Below are positions 50,670 to 64,000 of a stretch of 64,000 nucleotides of DNA, piece by piece. The stretch comes from Cunninghamella blakesleeana (lineage: Eukaryota; Mucoromycota; Mucoromycetes; Mucorales; Cunninghamellaceae). The first letter of the stretch is position 1. Every line of letters begins with the position of its first letter. The DNA lies in the NCBI GenBank assembly GCA_017871115.1, contig JAFCIZ010000002.1:1695501-1759500 (forward strand), written 5' to 3'. The notes under the pieces are model-generated. The model had not been told where the DNA came from. It saw nothing but the letters and a program-made list of their open reading frames with translations, and made no database searches. The translations under genes were made by a program, and so were the position numbers.

Positions 50670-50916
50670 TTAATTTCACCATTATCTACTTTAATTTTAT
50701 TTTATTTTATTATAAATGTTACCTGACTACGGAAAGTATACAAGAATTTAATTGCATCCATTTTGATAATAGGAACACCAGCATTAACATCACTCTGTAA
50801 ATCAGATAAAATATTTTTTGAGAAAAAGTCAACCACATCAATCAAAGAATTTGTTTTTGTCACACCAAACTATAATCCAAAAAGAATAAAAACAACATTT
50901 GAACATTAATAACCAA

Positions 50917-50974
<58 letters not shown>

Positions 50975-53450
50975 TATATGTATTTATTACTTGAGCAGTA
51001 GCATGACGAGCAGAAATAGCAACTAATAAAAAGATGGCAGTATTTTTATCCTTCCAGTTTTGTTGAGGGTTAGCTTTATAATTCTATAACAATGGTAAAT
51101 ATATATATATTAATTATAAGTTTCGTATACTCAAATAATAATAATAAATATGATAATAATATTAATTATAAAATATTTTACTACTTACTTCCAAAAACAA
51201 ATTAATATAATGTGACATAATTGCTGTAACCTGAGCTTCAAATCTTTCCATTAAACCACGAATTAAATCAGCTGCGGCACGACGACGAGTATCACTATCT
51301 ATTAAAATATAAAAAAAAGAAATATAATATATATTCATATATAAGTATATTAATTTATATTCTATTGCTATTATATAAAATGTTTAATTTACGTATATAT
51401 ATATATAAATCGCTTATTACCTGATCCTTCCAAATCTCGACGGATGTACTCAATAGGATTATCTTCGTATAATTCTTCATCGCTAGCTATAAGATTATAA
51501 AAATAAAAAAATAAATAAGTATAATGATATATGTATTGCATTTTCTTTATGAAGGAAAAAACAAATTAATAAAGTTTACTTCGCATAGTAATATTTGGTA
51601 ATGCAATCTTTTCACTGATTTCTCTTAAAGTTGCTTCATTTGAGAAAATTTCACTTTGGGATTCCAATTTTACTACGGAGGTAAGTACACCCAATGCTTT
51701 ACAAACCATCTAAATAAAATAAAAATAAAAAAATTGGTTGAGCCCTTAAAAATCAAAAGCAAAACATAAAACCAAAATACTTACTGTATCATGCTTGGCA
51801 TCTTGAGATGCGTTGGTGATCAGGGTAAAAATAATGGGTAAAAATTCAGAAAGTTGAGGAAAATCTTCAGCATATTTTTGGGAATACAATTCAATTACTT
51901 CACAAATTCCAGTTTTGATTTTTTCCAATGGGCCAGCTTCATCTTCATCCTGTATAATATATATATATATATATATTATTATTATTATTATCATTGGCCA
52001 CATGTACATTTTATTCATTTACTTTTAATCATTATTTTAAAAAGATATATATACTAATGATTACCTGAGATTCAAGGAGTGGATTTTCATAAGTGAGATA
52101 TTTTCTGAAAAGTCCTGAAAAAGTAGGTAAATTATCTTCAAAGAATTCGGGAAGATCTTGACAGTTTAGATCATAATAAATCTTGATTAACAATATCATG
52201 GATTGTGAAAGAATAGATAAAGCTTCAGCATTGTTGGCATTTTCTGTGATTAAGCTGTCAGTAACCTATCATATTACAAAAAAAATAGTATGATATGTCA
52301 GAATATCCTTTCCTTATTTTCTTCTTTCTTTTTTTTTTCTCTTTTTCTTTTTTTTTAAACAAAAAAACTATAATCTTATAGAAACTGATGCCTACTTGGA
52401 ATAGTTGTATATATTTGGGGCAAAATTCATTCAACACATAAAGAATTTCTTGAAATAATGAATCAGTTCTAAATTGTGATCGCCACCTATATATTCATTA
52501 CAAAATCAATAATACACTCATCAGTAAATAGTTATATAAACTTACATACATATTTGTAACCATATAATTACAATATAAAAAAATGATTGGTGTATTACTT
52601 TTTAAAAATAGAGTGAGCTGTTTGAAGGATACCATTATTAATCTTGTAGTCATTACCACTGAATTTACTAGTCAATTCCTATCAATATATATAGTGAAAG
52701 AGGGAAGGGGATTGATCGAATTTAATGTTATATATTCGGTAGTTTTTTTTAAATATATATGTACATTTATATTTTATTTTCATATGCTTACAGGAATCAA
52801 AGTTTGCCATTGCTCAGGGAAATCTTCTTTAGCAATGATACTTAAAGCATCACTAATTTGTAATTGAATTCTTTCTGGAACACTAATCATAAGTTCAACA
52901 ATGTTATTTTTGATATTTTGACGATCTTCAAGAGTAATATTATTTTCATTTTGATTGTCCTAAAAAATATAATAACAACAGTTAATTGATAATTTGAAAG
53001 ATATCATTAGTCTACACCATATATCCTTTATTTGATTATTTTTATTACTTTTGTTAATAATAATGAACTGTAAAATAAAATAAAAGATTACTTACAGGAA
53101 CCCAGTTTCGTTTAATATAATTCTTAAAGTAAACAGCACCTGTAAAACGAATAGTTTGATCAGCAGTTTGATCGCCAATAAGTTGTATCAAAGCAATAGG
53201 AAACCCAGGTTGTACTTCAATTTGAGCAAGGTGTTTTTCAGCTATAATAAACGTTAATAGGTAATAAAAAAGGTATTCATTTAGTAAAAAATATTGATAT
53301 ATATCAATAGCAATCAGGATCTAATCGTAAATAATAAATAAATAAATATATATATTTATATTTAAAAAAAGTACCAGATTCTCGACTAGTAGGATCTAAA
53401 GTTTGTTGTAAACATAGTTGCAAATTCCCATATGATTGATTAAGACTCAT
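48392..53450 (-). CDS. CSE1: Exportin-2 / Cse1 (importin-alpha re-exporter)
   Basis: Cse1 carries importin-alpha back out of the nucleus with Ran-GTP. Twenty exons join in phase to about 981 residues; the outermost are 53375-53450 and 48392-48481, and others include 53096-53241, 52792-52959, 52599-52678, 52396-52486, 52065-52265, 51785-51949, 51580-51709, 51421-51486, 51189-51298, 50991-51083, 50723-50869, 50481-50614, 50257-50372, 49964-50120, 49781-49872, 49377-49680, 49090-49284 and 48583-48967. Diagnostic segments are AVYFKNYIKRNW, HSIFKKWRSQFRTD, SDEELYEDNPIEYIRRDLEG and YVVHTYAAIAIERIL. Length matches yeast (960) and human (971) proteins. Many introns carry (TA)n runs. Single-base uncertainty in some exon edges is possible. 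Confidence 0.95.
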
Positions 53451-53893
53451 TTTTACAAATAAATATTATTACTATTTTTTAAAAAATAATAAAGTAAAAA
53501 AAAAAAAATGGAAAAGAGAAAGAAATGAAAAACGCGATTTTTTGAAAATAAAAAAATATATAATAAGCGTTTTATTTAAACTCCGCGTAAAATTTCAAAA
53601 CTTCTCGAACAATCAAATAGAATACCCATTAATTTTATTATATATTATACATTACTCGCCCTGCTCCAATATATACCAGAGATCCATATCACTTTTATTA
53701 TTTTGATTTTTACCATATATATATATATATTATTTATTGATTTATAAATATATACTTTTTTTATTATTTATTTTGTATCAAAAAAAATTATAAAGATCAA
53801 TTCTATACTACAGTTCCTTATTTATACCCTTTATATATATATATATATATATATAAGTATTGATTAGTTTTTTATTTATTACTCTTTTGTAAT
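53451..53893. promoter_or_regulatory. CSE1 promoter and TyrRS 3' region
   Basis: ACGCG occurs at 53532-53536 and, on the opposite strand, at 53584-53588. Farther away are TA-rich tracts next to the tyrosyl-tRNA synthetase stop. No gene is seen. Confidence 0.35.
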
Positions 53894-55374
53894 TTAAGCT
53901 TGAGGATTAGCATTTTCTTTTCCAGCAGCAGCAGCAGCAGCAGCAGCAGCTTCTTGTTCTTTCTTTAATTTTTCTTCTTGGAATTTCTTAGCGGCAGCAG
54001 CTTTCTTTTCTTTTTTATCTTGTTTGGTATTAGTAGGTTTAGCAACGACTTCAGGAGGATAGGCAGCTTCTGTAATTTTTTTAAGTTCAGGACTGTCAAA
54101 GACTTGACGAATAGGATCCAAAAGATCATTAATGACATTGATGACACCAGCCTTCAAATCCCCAGGATGAATTTTTTTATCTTTGAAATCATTTTCTAAA
54201 TCTTGATAATTGTTATAAATCATATCTCCACCATATTGTTCAGGGCGTACAGCGATAAATTGAGGCTTGTTACCATTTAAAGATTTCAAAGGGAAGTAAA
54301 CTGCCTTCAAGAAGGATAAAATACCATTGTCTTCAATATTACCTTCTTCACAGAAAGCTTTCTTGATTTTTCTCTTCACAGCAGCGGGAGAATCCAAGAA
54401 ATCAATTTTGGAATCAGGATCAGAGGAGGACATTTTGGATCCAGTTAACCCAGGTACCATAGGGTTCATTAAATGAGCACGCTTTTCATAACCTAAAAGT
54501 GGGAGGTATTTTTCGGCCATGACAAAAATCTTACGTTGATCTACACCACCGAATTGAACATCCACACCTAAATACTCTTCATCCAAAGCCTGCATACCTG
54601 GGTACAATAAACTTGACAATAAAGGTGATTCGACTTGTTTAACAACTTCAGCACCAGCTTTTTTAGCATCATGTTCGGTTACTAATGAACATAATTTAAA
54701 ATTATCCATACTGTATTCTTTAGAAAGTTCAAAACTAGATCCAAGTACAAATGTTAACTTGTCAATAGAAACACCAATGGATGTAAGAACGGTTTTAATA
54801 AGATGTTCATAATAAACAGCACGATTTTTTACAAGTTCGATAGGTGCCTTTAAGTTGTCAAGAAAACCGTGAATATCAGCTAAAAGAACTTTAACCTATA
54901 AAAAATAAATCCATATTAAGTAAATAAAAAAGAAGTGCGATATTAATATAAACGCATATGTTTCTTTTATTTCTAATTTCTAAACTAATAATCTCTTTAT
55001 TTGTTTTCAATACTAGTATCCATCAAAATATACAACTTACTTCTACACCAGCAGCTAAGAAATCAGCAATTTTAGTCATTGCAACAAAATAACCAATCTA
55101 TATATTTATATATTTATAAAATATAAAAATAAAAAAAATAAAAAATAAATAAGAGTCGACTCCATGTATCCGCTTGTTTATCTATTTATCTATATATACA
55201 TTATCGTTTATAAAGAAAAAGAAAACTTACATGAGGTTTACCAGTAGTAGCAGTACCCCAGTACAACTTTAAATCACGTTCAGCAAGAATTTTCTTAATC
55301 TTTTCTTCACCAAGAACTTCTTGTAAATTTCTGGTAATAAGTTCATATTTTTCATCAGGTGTTAAGTTGGACAT
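53894..55374 (-). CDS. Tyrosyl-tRNA synthetase, cytosolic
   Basis: Three exons (55231-55374, 55041-55097, 53894-54895) give 400 residues. The class I signature is split by the first intron: GKPH then IGYFVAM (HIGH-type). The second signature, [11 protein letters not shown], is intact. [16 protein letters not shown] and [13 protein letters not shown] are typical of eukaryotic cytosolic TyrRS. There is no EMAP II-like domain; instead the protein ends in a Lys/Ala-rich tail with a run of Ala ([19 protein letters not shown]), encoded by a GCA/GCT-type repeat at about 53925-53951. Yeast Tys1 is of similar size (394) and also lacks EMAP II. It charges tRNA-Tyr in the cytosol. Confidence 0.96.
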
Positions 55375-55896
55375 GATTATTATTATATAAAAATATTATT
55401 TTTGTTAGAAAAAAAAAAGTAACAGCGAAAGAAGGAGAAAGAAAGAAAAAAATTGGTTCTGAAATGCTCTGAAAAAAAAAAAAAAAAAAAAAAAGAATGA
55501 GTCACAATATTTAGTCAAGATGAGCTTAAAAATGAAAATGATGCAAAATTTGGTATAGTTACACATTTGATTTGGCATTTTATTACTGGAAATCTTTATA
55601 TGAAATAAAAAATGAATAGTTTCAATAAGTGCAAAGATAGTAAAAGAAGAGGAAAAAATAAAATAGGATCAATGATTATTTTTATAGTTGTTTATATAAA
55701 TTAGGATTTGAGCAGTTAAAGTCTAGTAACTATATTATTATTATATTTTATTATTCAAAAATAATAATAATAATAAAGTAAAAAGTAATATATTGCTATG
55801 ATTAATTTATAAGTGATATTAAAAATTAAGACATAATACTAATAAGTAAGAGGATATTATGCTGAGAAAAATAAAATAAAAAAAATTTCTCTCTTT
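55375..55896. other. Intergenic region between TyrRS and the first epimerase gene
   Basis: Starts with a purine-rich tract (A22-like run near 55471-55494), then plain AT-rich sequence. No gene is seen. Confidence 0.5.
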
Positions 55897-57191
<1,295 letters not shown>

Positions 57192-59049
57192 TGTATTTAT
57201 ATTAATTTTATTTAATCGAACAAAAAAAAGAAAAGGGAAAAAAAAAATTTAAACCTATTTAATAAATCATTTTGAAATTCCGCGGATGCTGTGCGTTACA
57301 TAATCATTTTAAACCTTTTTTTTTAAAAAAACAAAATGACTTTATCTAGATGATCATATAAATATATATATATATATATAATTATATAATTATATATATA
57401 TATAAAAACATGATAAACTTCATATTATTTAATATAATATAAATTTTATTTTCATATCTAAAATGGAACTCGAATATCTAGTGGTTCCATTTAAGTTTCT
57501 TTATTTAATCTATTTTTAGTTACAAAGCCCTTTTTTTCATCTTTTTACTACGTATGTAGGTTTTATACATGTCTATAGTTAAAAAAATGCCATCATCATG
57601 TATTTATATTGGATATAAAAACTAACAATGTATGGTTTAAATAAATAAAATATTTATAATAATAATAAAAAAATCATACTATTTATTTTTTGTTTTTTAT
57701 ACCTTTATTAAATAAAATGGAATCAATTCCCGCCTTCTCCATTTCTTGTCAATCTATTCAATAATTGTTTTTTTGGAAATAACGAATGGTATTGCTGGTG
57801 ATATATTAGAAGAAAAGGACTGACTTGGGCGAAAATCACTCGGAAACTTTTTTTAAATATCCATCAACTCTTCTTTTATTTTATTTTTTTACTATTCTAT
57901 TTATTTTTAAAAAGAAAACCATTTGGTAAAAGAAAATTTCACGAACAGAAATTTTCCTTATGTGGATATAATAAGCCCTTCTTTTTGATATTGGTTTTTT
58001 TTTTTTTAAAAAAAAAAAGAACCTACTAAAATTAAAAAACTAAAAAAATCAATTGTAAAATAAAACATTACATATGCGAAACTATCTTTTGTATAAAATG
58101 ATCATTAGTAAAAAAAAAAAAAAAAAGATAGGTCTAATTAATTTAATTTTTTTTTCTCGTGAGGAAATATTATCTATTTCAACAAAAAACTGGAAAACCC
58201 GTTTTGAAAACGTGAAAAAGTTGGTTTTTTCTTATATCTATGTACTATTTACCTTATTTCCTTGATCCAATAAAATAGGTTGTTATGCTATTTTTTTTAA
58301 AAAAAAAGTAATATAAAAAATATGAATAAAAGCAATAGCATCGTTTTAACCTAAAGTAATAGAGCGTTTCTTTTTTTTTTTTTTACGTGGTGATCACTAC
58401 TGAAAGTGGTGGAAAGAGAGGTGTTAATCCGACGAAAATTAAATATACTTTTTATAAATATAATAGTTTAAAATTTGGATCTCGCGAGGAATTAGTAGAA
58501 ATTGCTTTATTCAACTTTCTCAAAAATAATAACAGTAAATAATTTTCACGCATATTGATGATTTTTTTTTTTTTTTTCGTCCTATATTCTTAAGCATTGA
58601 TGGCCATTCAGTTTTTTTTTTTTTGTTACATAATGGACTTTTGCTTGCAAAATTATTGGATAAAGAACAAGCGCCGCATCAAAATATTAATAAACAAACA
58701 ATTGGAAAGAATAAGCTGGGCTTCTGTACCTAAAAATAGATTAAAAAAGGTACCAAAAAGAGATCATCGCCAAGTGGGACGTTTTTATAAAATAAAGAGA
58801 TAAAATAAAGTATGCTATATTAAATAAGTAGAGTAGGTTTTTTATAAAATAGATATATGATTATTTCTATATATTATTTTTTATACAATACTGGTTTATT
58901 TTATTTTGCCAAAAAGAATTAAAAAAATTTATGTGAACGGAGAATCAAATTTATTTTTTTATTTTAGGAAAACTGTAAATCTTTTTTGCCTCTTTCTTTC
59001 TTTTTCTTTTTCTTTTTTTATTTAATAAAATAAAAATAATATAAATACA
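57192..59049. promoter_or_regulatory. 1.9 kb region between the divergent epimerase genes
   Basis: Holds the two promoters. T-run/A-run tracts occur at about 57319-57330, 58002-58018 and 58289-58306. A (TA)-rich palindromic stretch lies at 57361-57405. Two short non-repetitive open stretches (58387-58542 and 58597-58803) could be remnants of another gene. No sequence symmetric to the epimerase coding DNA extends into the spacer by eye. Confidence 0.5.
58387..58803 (+). other. Unrecognised open stretches, possible small or dead gene
   Basis: At 58387-58542 an open stretch with no start reads VVITTESGGKRGVNP, then FGSREELVEIALFNFL. A second at 58597-58803 (MMAIQFFFFCYIM) ends in a basic tail with VPKRDHRQVGRFYKIKR. 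They could be joined by an intron of about 65 nt (GTAAAT near 58538, TTAAG near 58590), but no complete gene with a start emerges and I recognise no family. Confidence 0.2.
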
Positions 59050-60438
<1,389 letters not shown>

Positions 60439-60854
60439 AAAAAATATTTTTCTTTACTTTTTAATATAATATCCCTTTTTATTTATTGGTATTGTATATA
60501 ATATTTAATATCATTTACAAATTAATCATAACAGTTTAATACACACATACTTTATTTTTACTCTATTTTATTTTTTATTTATAACTATAATATCAATAAT
60601 AGTAATAATAATAGTAATAGTAATAATAATAATAATATTAATATGTTTTATTTGTTTAACAATTACTTTCGAATTTTTTATAACTTGATACGGATATTTA
60701 TTATTACTATATTCTTTAATGCTTTTACGTTCAATTTTAAAAATATACAGTTATATAACCATATTTATTATATTATTTGTTTTTTTATTTTATATTATTT
60801 TATTTTACTGTTTTTATTTTTATGCTTATTTAATAATAGTGTTAATATATATAT
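60439..60854. other. Convergent intergenic region
   Basis: The 3' side of epimerase copy 2 and of the pseudouridine synthase gene. It is AT-rich with (ATA)n runs near 60595-60640 and has no supported gene. Confidence 0.55.
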
Positions 60855-61913
60855 TTAATTTTCAGTAATGATGTCATGTATTAGATTGTCAAATGGGTCA
60901 GATGTTTCCAAGTCTATATATGAAAAGGGTGAAGGTAGAGGTAATTGAATTTTATAAGCATGCAACATCATTCTAAACGTGTCTGTATGAGGTGATTCGT
61001 AATTATAATCGCCAAGGATACTATGGCCAATGTGTTGTAAATGTACACGTAGTTGATGTCTTCTACCTGTATATATAAAGATTATTATTAGTATATATAT
61101 ATATATATATATAATACAGGAGTTTTTTTTTCCCTCGCTATATTAGCTTACATGCATATGTAAGTATATATTATAATTTCTTACCTGTTTTTGGATATAA
61201 AAGTACCTTTGTCACTGGGATACGCTCTATTGTATCTGCACCTGCATTTTCAGCTTCACCATCGTTTTTAATGCTATTGTTTGGATTAAAATGATAATAG
61301 CCTTTTTGTAAAATTTTGACACTTGTGAAAGAAGGTTTACCGCCTTCTGAAACAGGAAGGATACACATGCGAAAATAATGACTATTATCTTTTCCTATAG
61401 GTTGATCAATACTGAAATCATAATCTTGATTCTGTTCTATTAATCTTGTTTCTTGTTGTTGTTGATATATATCTATGTGACCACGTACTATAGCAAGATA
61501 CGCTTTAGTGACAAGGCGTTTAGCAAATAATGTACATGCTGCAGAGGCTGCTTGCCGAGTTAAAGTTTGAACATATATACCTGATGTTGCATAATCTAAT
61601 TGATGAACGTTTCTTAAAGGTGGAAGTTGTGGATACTGTTGTTCAATTAAAGTAGAGACTAGTTGTTGTTTTTTAACAATGATAAATAAATTAATATATT
61701 TTTTTAATCATAGTATGTGCTACTGTTATTTTTATTGTTATTAATCAGTAGTTTAACATTGATATACTAACCTGCAGGTTCATGGTTTTTTTCAGTTGCT
61801 ATATCAGGCTGAATCTTACAATCGTATGGTTTATTTACTATAAAAAAATGGTCGTCTTGATATAACACCTCAATTTTATGGTTTTTTAATCTATCTATTT
61901 TATCAATTTTCAT
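60855..61913 (-). CDS. RluA-family pseudouridine synthase, RPUSD1-like
   Basis: Exons 61772-61913, 61185-61658 and 60855-61066 give 275 residues. The catalytic motif is HQLDYATSG, like HQLDFSTSG of human RPUSD1 (the usual form is HRLDxxTSG). Other matches to RPUSD1 are FIVNKPYD, RLVTKAYLAIVRGHI, KVLLYPKTGRRHQLRVHL and FRMMLHAYKIQLP. It converts uridine to pseudouridine in an RNA whose identity is unknown. There is no S4 domain and no clear mitochondrial presequence. A Gln run (IYQQQQE) and an Asn/Ala insertion enlarge surface loops. The first exon ends at the PstI-like CTGCAG next to the donor. Confidence 0.92.
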
Positions 61914-62420
61914 TCTCCTTATTTCATTGCTTTTATCGTAAAACGATTGATCTTGTAAAAAATAATAATAGTAATATAATTTTGTGAAATAAAAAAAAAA
62001 AAGAAAAAAATTACCAAATTAAAAATAAACGGGGGAGTGAAATCTAATTTCCTTTTTTGTTTCATATTTTTTGTTCTATTGATCCACCATTTTTTGTAAT
62101 AAGATCTGCACTCTCTCTTTTTATATTATAATTTATTACTATAGGTCTCCTTTATTTATTATTTATTGCTATGATCAACTACTCTTACTTAATAAATATA
62201 CATATTTAAAAATAAAAATAACTTCAATGATTTTTTTAAAGAGTAATCATTTATTAAAATAAATAAAAAATACAAGGAGTATTACAAAATGAAATAATAA
62301 TAAATTATTAATGTGTGTGTGTATGTAGTCGTGATATAAGGAATAAAGGTCAGGTTAAATCATTAGATAGCATAAACGGAGAAGGTTCTTTTTATTTATA
62401 CTTTGCTATTGCATGTAGAT
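61914..62420. other. Intergenic region upstream of the pseudouridine synthase gene
   Basis: AT-rich, with no coding exon. It includes the 3' end of the LysM gene; the open frame running leftward into it from that gene's last exon is antisense. Confidence 0.55.
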
Positions 62421-63278
62421 TTATCTTCTGGTGGAGACACAGTAAGACTTGTTGGTATCAAGGTTATCACAACGGTGTTCACCAACACGGTGAAGTCCGG
62501 GGTTAAGATCGTATAATCTTTCTTCACCAATACCATTTTCAGAAGCGAATTGAGCGCAATCTTTGTCAGTGGGGTAGACTAAAGACCATAAATTACACTT
62601 GGGATCGACACGACGGACTGAGGAAGCAGGACGCTTGGTGCTAAATATATATAAAAAGAAAGTTTTTTTATGATTAGTTTATATATATATATATATAAAT
62701 ATAGATAGATCAATACTATTATGATGATTTTAATATTTTTTTATTTTACCTAAGTCCCTTAGCGGGTCTCTTGTTTTTGGTAGGTTTGCTAGGACCCTTC
62801 TTCTTGGGTTGCTTCTTCTTGGGTTGCTTCTTTTTAGCAGCCTTAACTTGAGTCTTGGAAGTCTATGAAAAATTATTAAAATAGATATATATTTATTAAT
62901 ATTATTATTATTAGTTTACTATGATAATGACAATATGATATATATATATATATATATTAAAAACTTACAGAAACACAGACGCTTCTTCCACCAATAGCGG
63001 TATCCTTCTTAAGACCACCGTTTAAAGAAAGAAGAGTATCAATAGGAACGTTGAATTTTTCAGCGATTTCAGTAACAGAGTTACCTATTTAATACATGAA
63101 ACATAATATTAATAAAAAGAAAATGGATTTATATTTACATGTAAAAAATATGTATTTAATATATATATATATATATATTCTTACCTTGAACCAATTTGGT
63201 ACATCCATGTTTAGGATGAATAGCACTGGCCATACCAGCAATAGCAATAGTAGCAACAGCAATAAGAGAGAACTTCAT
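62421..63278 (-). CDS. Secreted LysM-domain protein
   Basis: Exons 63185-63278, 62969-63084, 62750-62862 and 62421-62640 give 180 residues. It starts with a signal peptide (MKFSLIAVATIAIAGMASA). A LysM-type domain follows at about residues 24-70: GCTKLVQGNSVTEIAEKFNV, DTLLSLNGG, GGRSVCV, with Cys at both ends as in fungal LysM proteins. A very basic linker (KKKQPKKKQPKKKGPSKP) leads to a second Cys-rich domain with LysM-like wording (CAQFASENGIGEERLYDLNPGL, CDNL, YCV). Such proteins bind chitin or its fragments outside the cell, either in wall remodelling or to hide chitin from hosts. Which of these applies is unknown. Confidence 0.88.
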
Positions 63279-64000
63279 ATTGATTTTGTTTTAAAAAAAA
63301 GGTGTAATAAAAAATGAAAGGAATGGGGTGGGGGTGATATTTGAATTAAGGGAAAGTATAAAGAAAAAAAAAAAAAGAAAAAAAAAAAGAAAAAGAATAA
63401 GAAATTGAAATCAATTTATATTGAAAAAAAAAAGAGCGGGATTTTAAAAGTTATATAAGGAAGAGGAGAGAAGATTAAAGTTTTTTCAAGCAATATATTA
63501 TGTTTTTAAGAAAAAGGAAAAAAAGCACGCCTTTTTTTTATTAGTTTTTTAACTTGATAAACTTTATACTATATTATAATTTATTGGAAATAGATTCGTT
63601 CAAATAGAACCCCACGAGAAAACAAGAAAAAAAAAAGAATAAAATCAACTTTTTTTTAAAAAAATAAAACTAAAGCAGTTTTCATTATAAAAGTGACATA
63701 TTTTTGAAATAAAAGAATGATTCTTTTAATAAAAAAAAGGAATAAGATCACACACGCACACACATACACACACAGACACAGGCACATTAACTCATGATAT
63801 ATAAATTTACCATAAATAAAACTTTATTTAAAACTTCCAAAATAAAATAAAATAACCCATCTAAGTAAAGAGGAACGATGTTGCGGATATTAAAATAGGA
63901 TTTCGATATATATTTTGAGTAACCTTTTTATCTTAATACACACGAGCATTTATTTTTTCATTTTATTTAATACATATTTTATTATATTAAGACCTATTCT
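63279..64000. other. Upstream region of the LysM gene to window end
   Basis: A purine-rich tract (63355-63430) and a T-run/A-run tract at about 63650-63664 are seen. A (CA)n-rich stretch lies at about 63750-63786. There is no gene before the window ends. Confidence 0.5.
63451..63457 (-). promoter_or_regulatory. TATA-like box of the LysM gene
   Basis: On the minus strand this reads CTTATATAAC, about 175 bp upstream of the ATG, in a locally less repetitive stretch. Weak evidence, since TATATA words are common in this genome. Confidence 0.3.

Noticed and set aside
62315..62506. Plus-strand open frame at the 3' end of the LysM gene
   Set aside because: It runs antisense to the last LysM exon, whose four-exon model closes in phase with signal peptide and Cys pattern.

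Overview
The window is nuclear DNA from a fungus, very probably an early-diverging filamentous one (Mucoromycota, most likely Mucorales). The reasons are a strongly AT-rich sequence with long poly-A/T and (ATT)n/(TA)n tracts, short GT-AG introns (mostly 40-200 nt, up to 20 exons per gene), a Zn2Cys6/fungal_trans regulator, and genes that budding yeasts lack or have split (DP transcription factor, CHERP-like splicing factor, one PFK-2/FBPase-2 protein with both sites intact, RPUSD1-like pseudouridine synthase). Species is inferred, not shown. I see no plasmid, phage, CRISPR, rRNA or convincing tRNA.

Layout. 1-974: 3' part of acetyl-CoA acetyltransferase (+). 1358-2572: short tRNase Z (+). 2786-5274: CHERP-like SR/CID protein (-), head-to-head with 5559-7821: PFK-2/FBPase-2 (+). 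8223-11913: Zn2Cys6 transcription factor (+). 13067-14731: DP partner of E2F (-). 15865-18832: CBS/PB1 membrane protein (-), head-to-head with 20151-25425: very large Tag1-like DUF3712/LEA-2 membrane protein (+). 25715-28240: TFIIIB subunit Bdp1 (+). 28241-31620: gene-poor island with a broken two-ORF remnant. 31621-32533: ubiquitin-like protein with an MGCC acylation N-terminus (-). 33225-34572: PQ-loop protein of the SLC66A2/Any1 type (-). 35398-36651: low-complexity unknown (-). 37357-39759: Dep1/Sds3-family Rpd3-Sin3 subunit (-), head-to-head with 40398-40946: ribosomal protein eS28 (+). 41439-42009: LSm2 (+). 42764-44160: CAP-Gly protein (+). 45064-47844: CAF-1 subunit Cac2/p60 (-). 48392-53450: exportin Cse1 (-). 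53894-55374: cytosolic tyrosyl-tRNA synthetase (-). 55897-57191 and 59050-60438: two nearly identical UDP-glucose 4-epimerase genes, divergently arranged. 60855-61913: RPUSD1-like pseudouridine synthase (-). 62421-63278: secreted LysM protein (-).

The genes are ordinary housekeeping functions (RNA processing, translation, chromatin, nuclear transport, carbohydrate metabolism) with no operon-like logic; divergent pairs may share promoters. I rebuilt gene models by hand from GT-AG sites. In every multi-exon gene the phases close and the joined product matches its family, but single-base errors in exon edges remain possible in the longest genes.

Most notable: the inverted UDP-glucose epimerase pair, with conserved exons, unrelated introns and two altered residues in the conserved FAG motif region of one copy; an ATG-only first exon in both eS28 and LSm2; four consecutive 20-26 nt exons carrying the P-loop of PFK-2; a CCHC zinc knuckle added to a CHERP homologue and split by an intron; a dual-acylation-type N-terminus on a ubiquitin-fold protein; T-run/A-run palindromic tracts in many promoters and introns; and a CCGACTC element upstream of three genes. 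I did not find a clearly new biological system.
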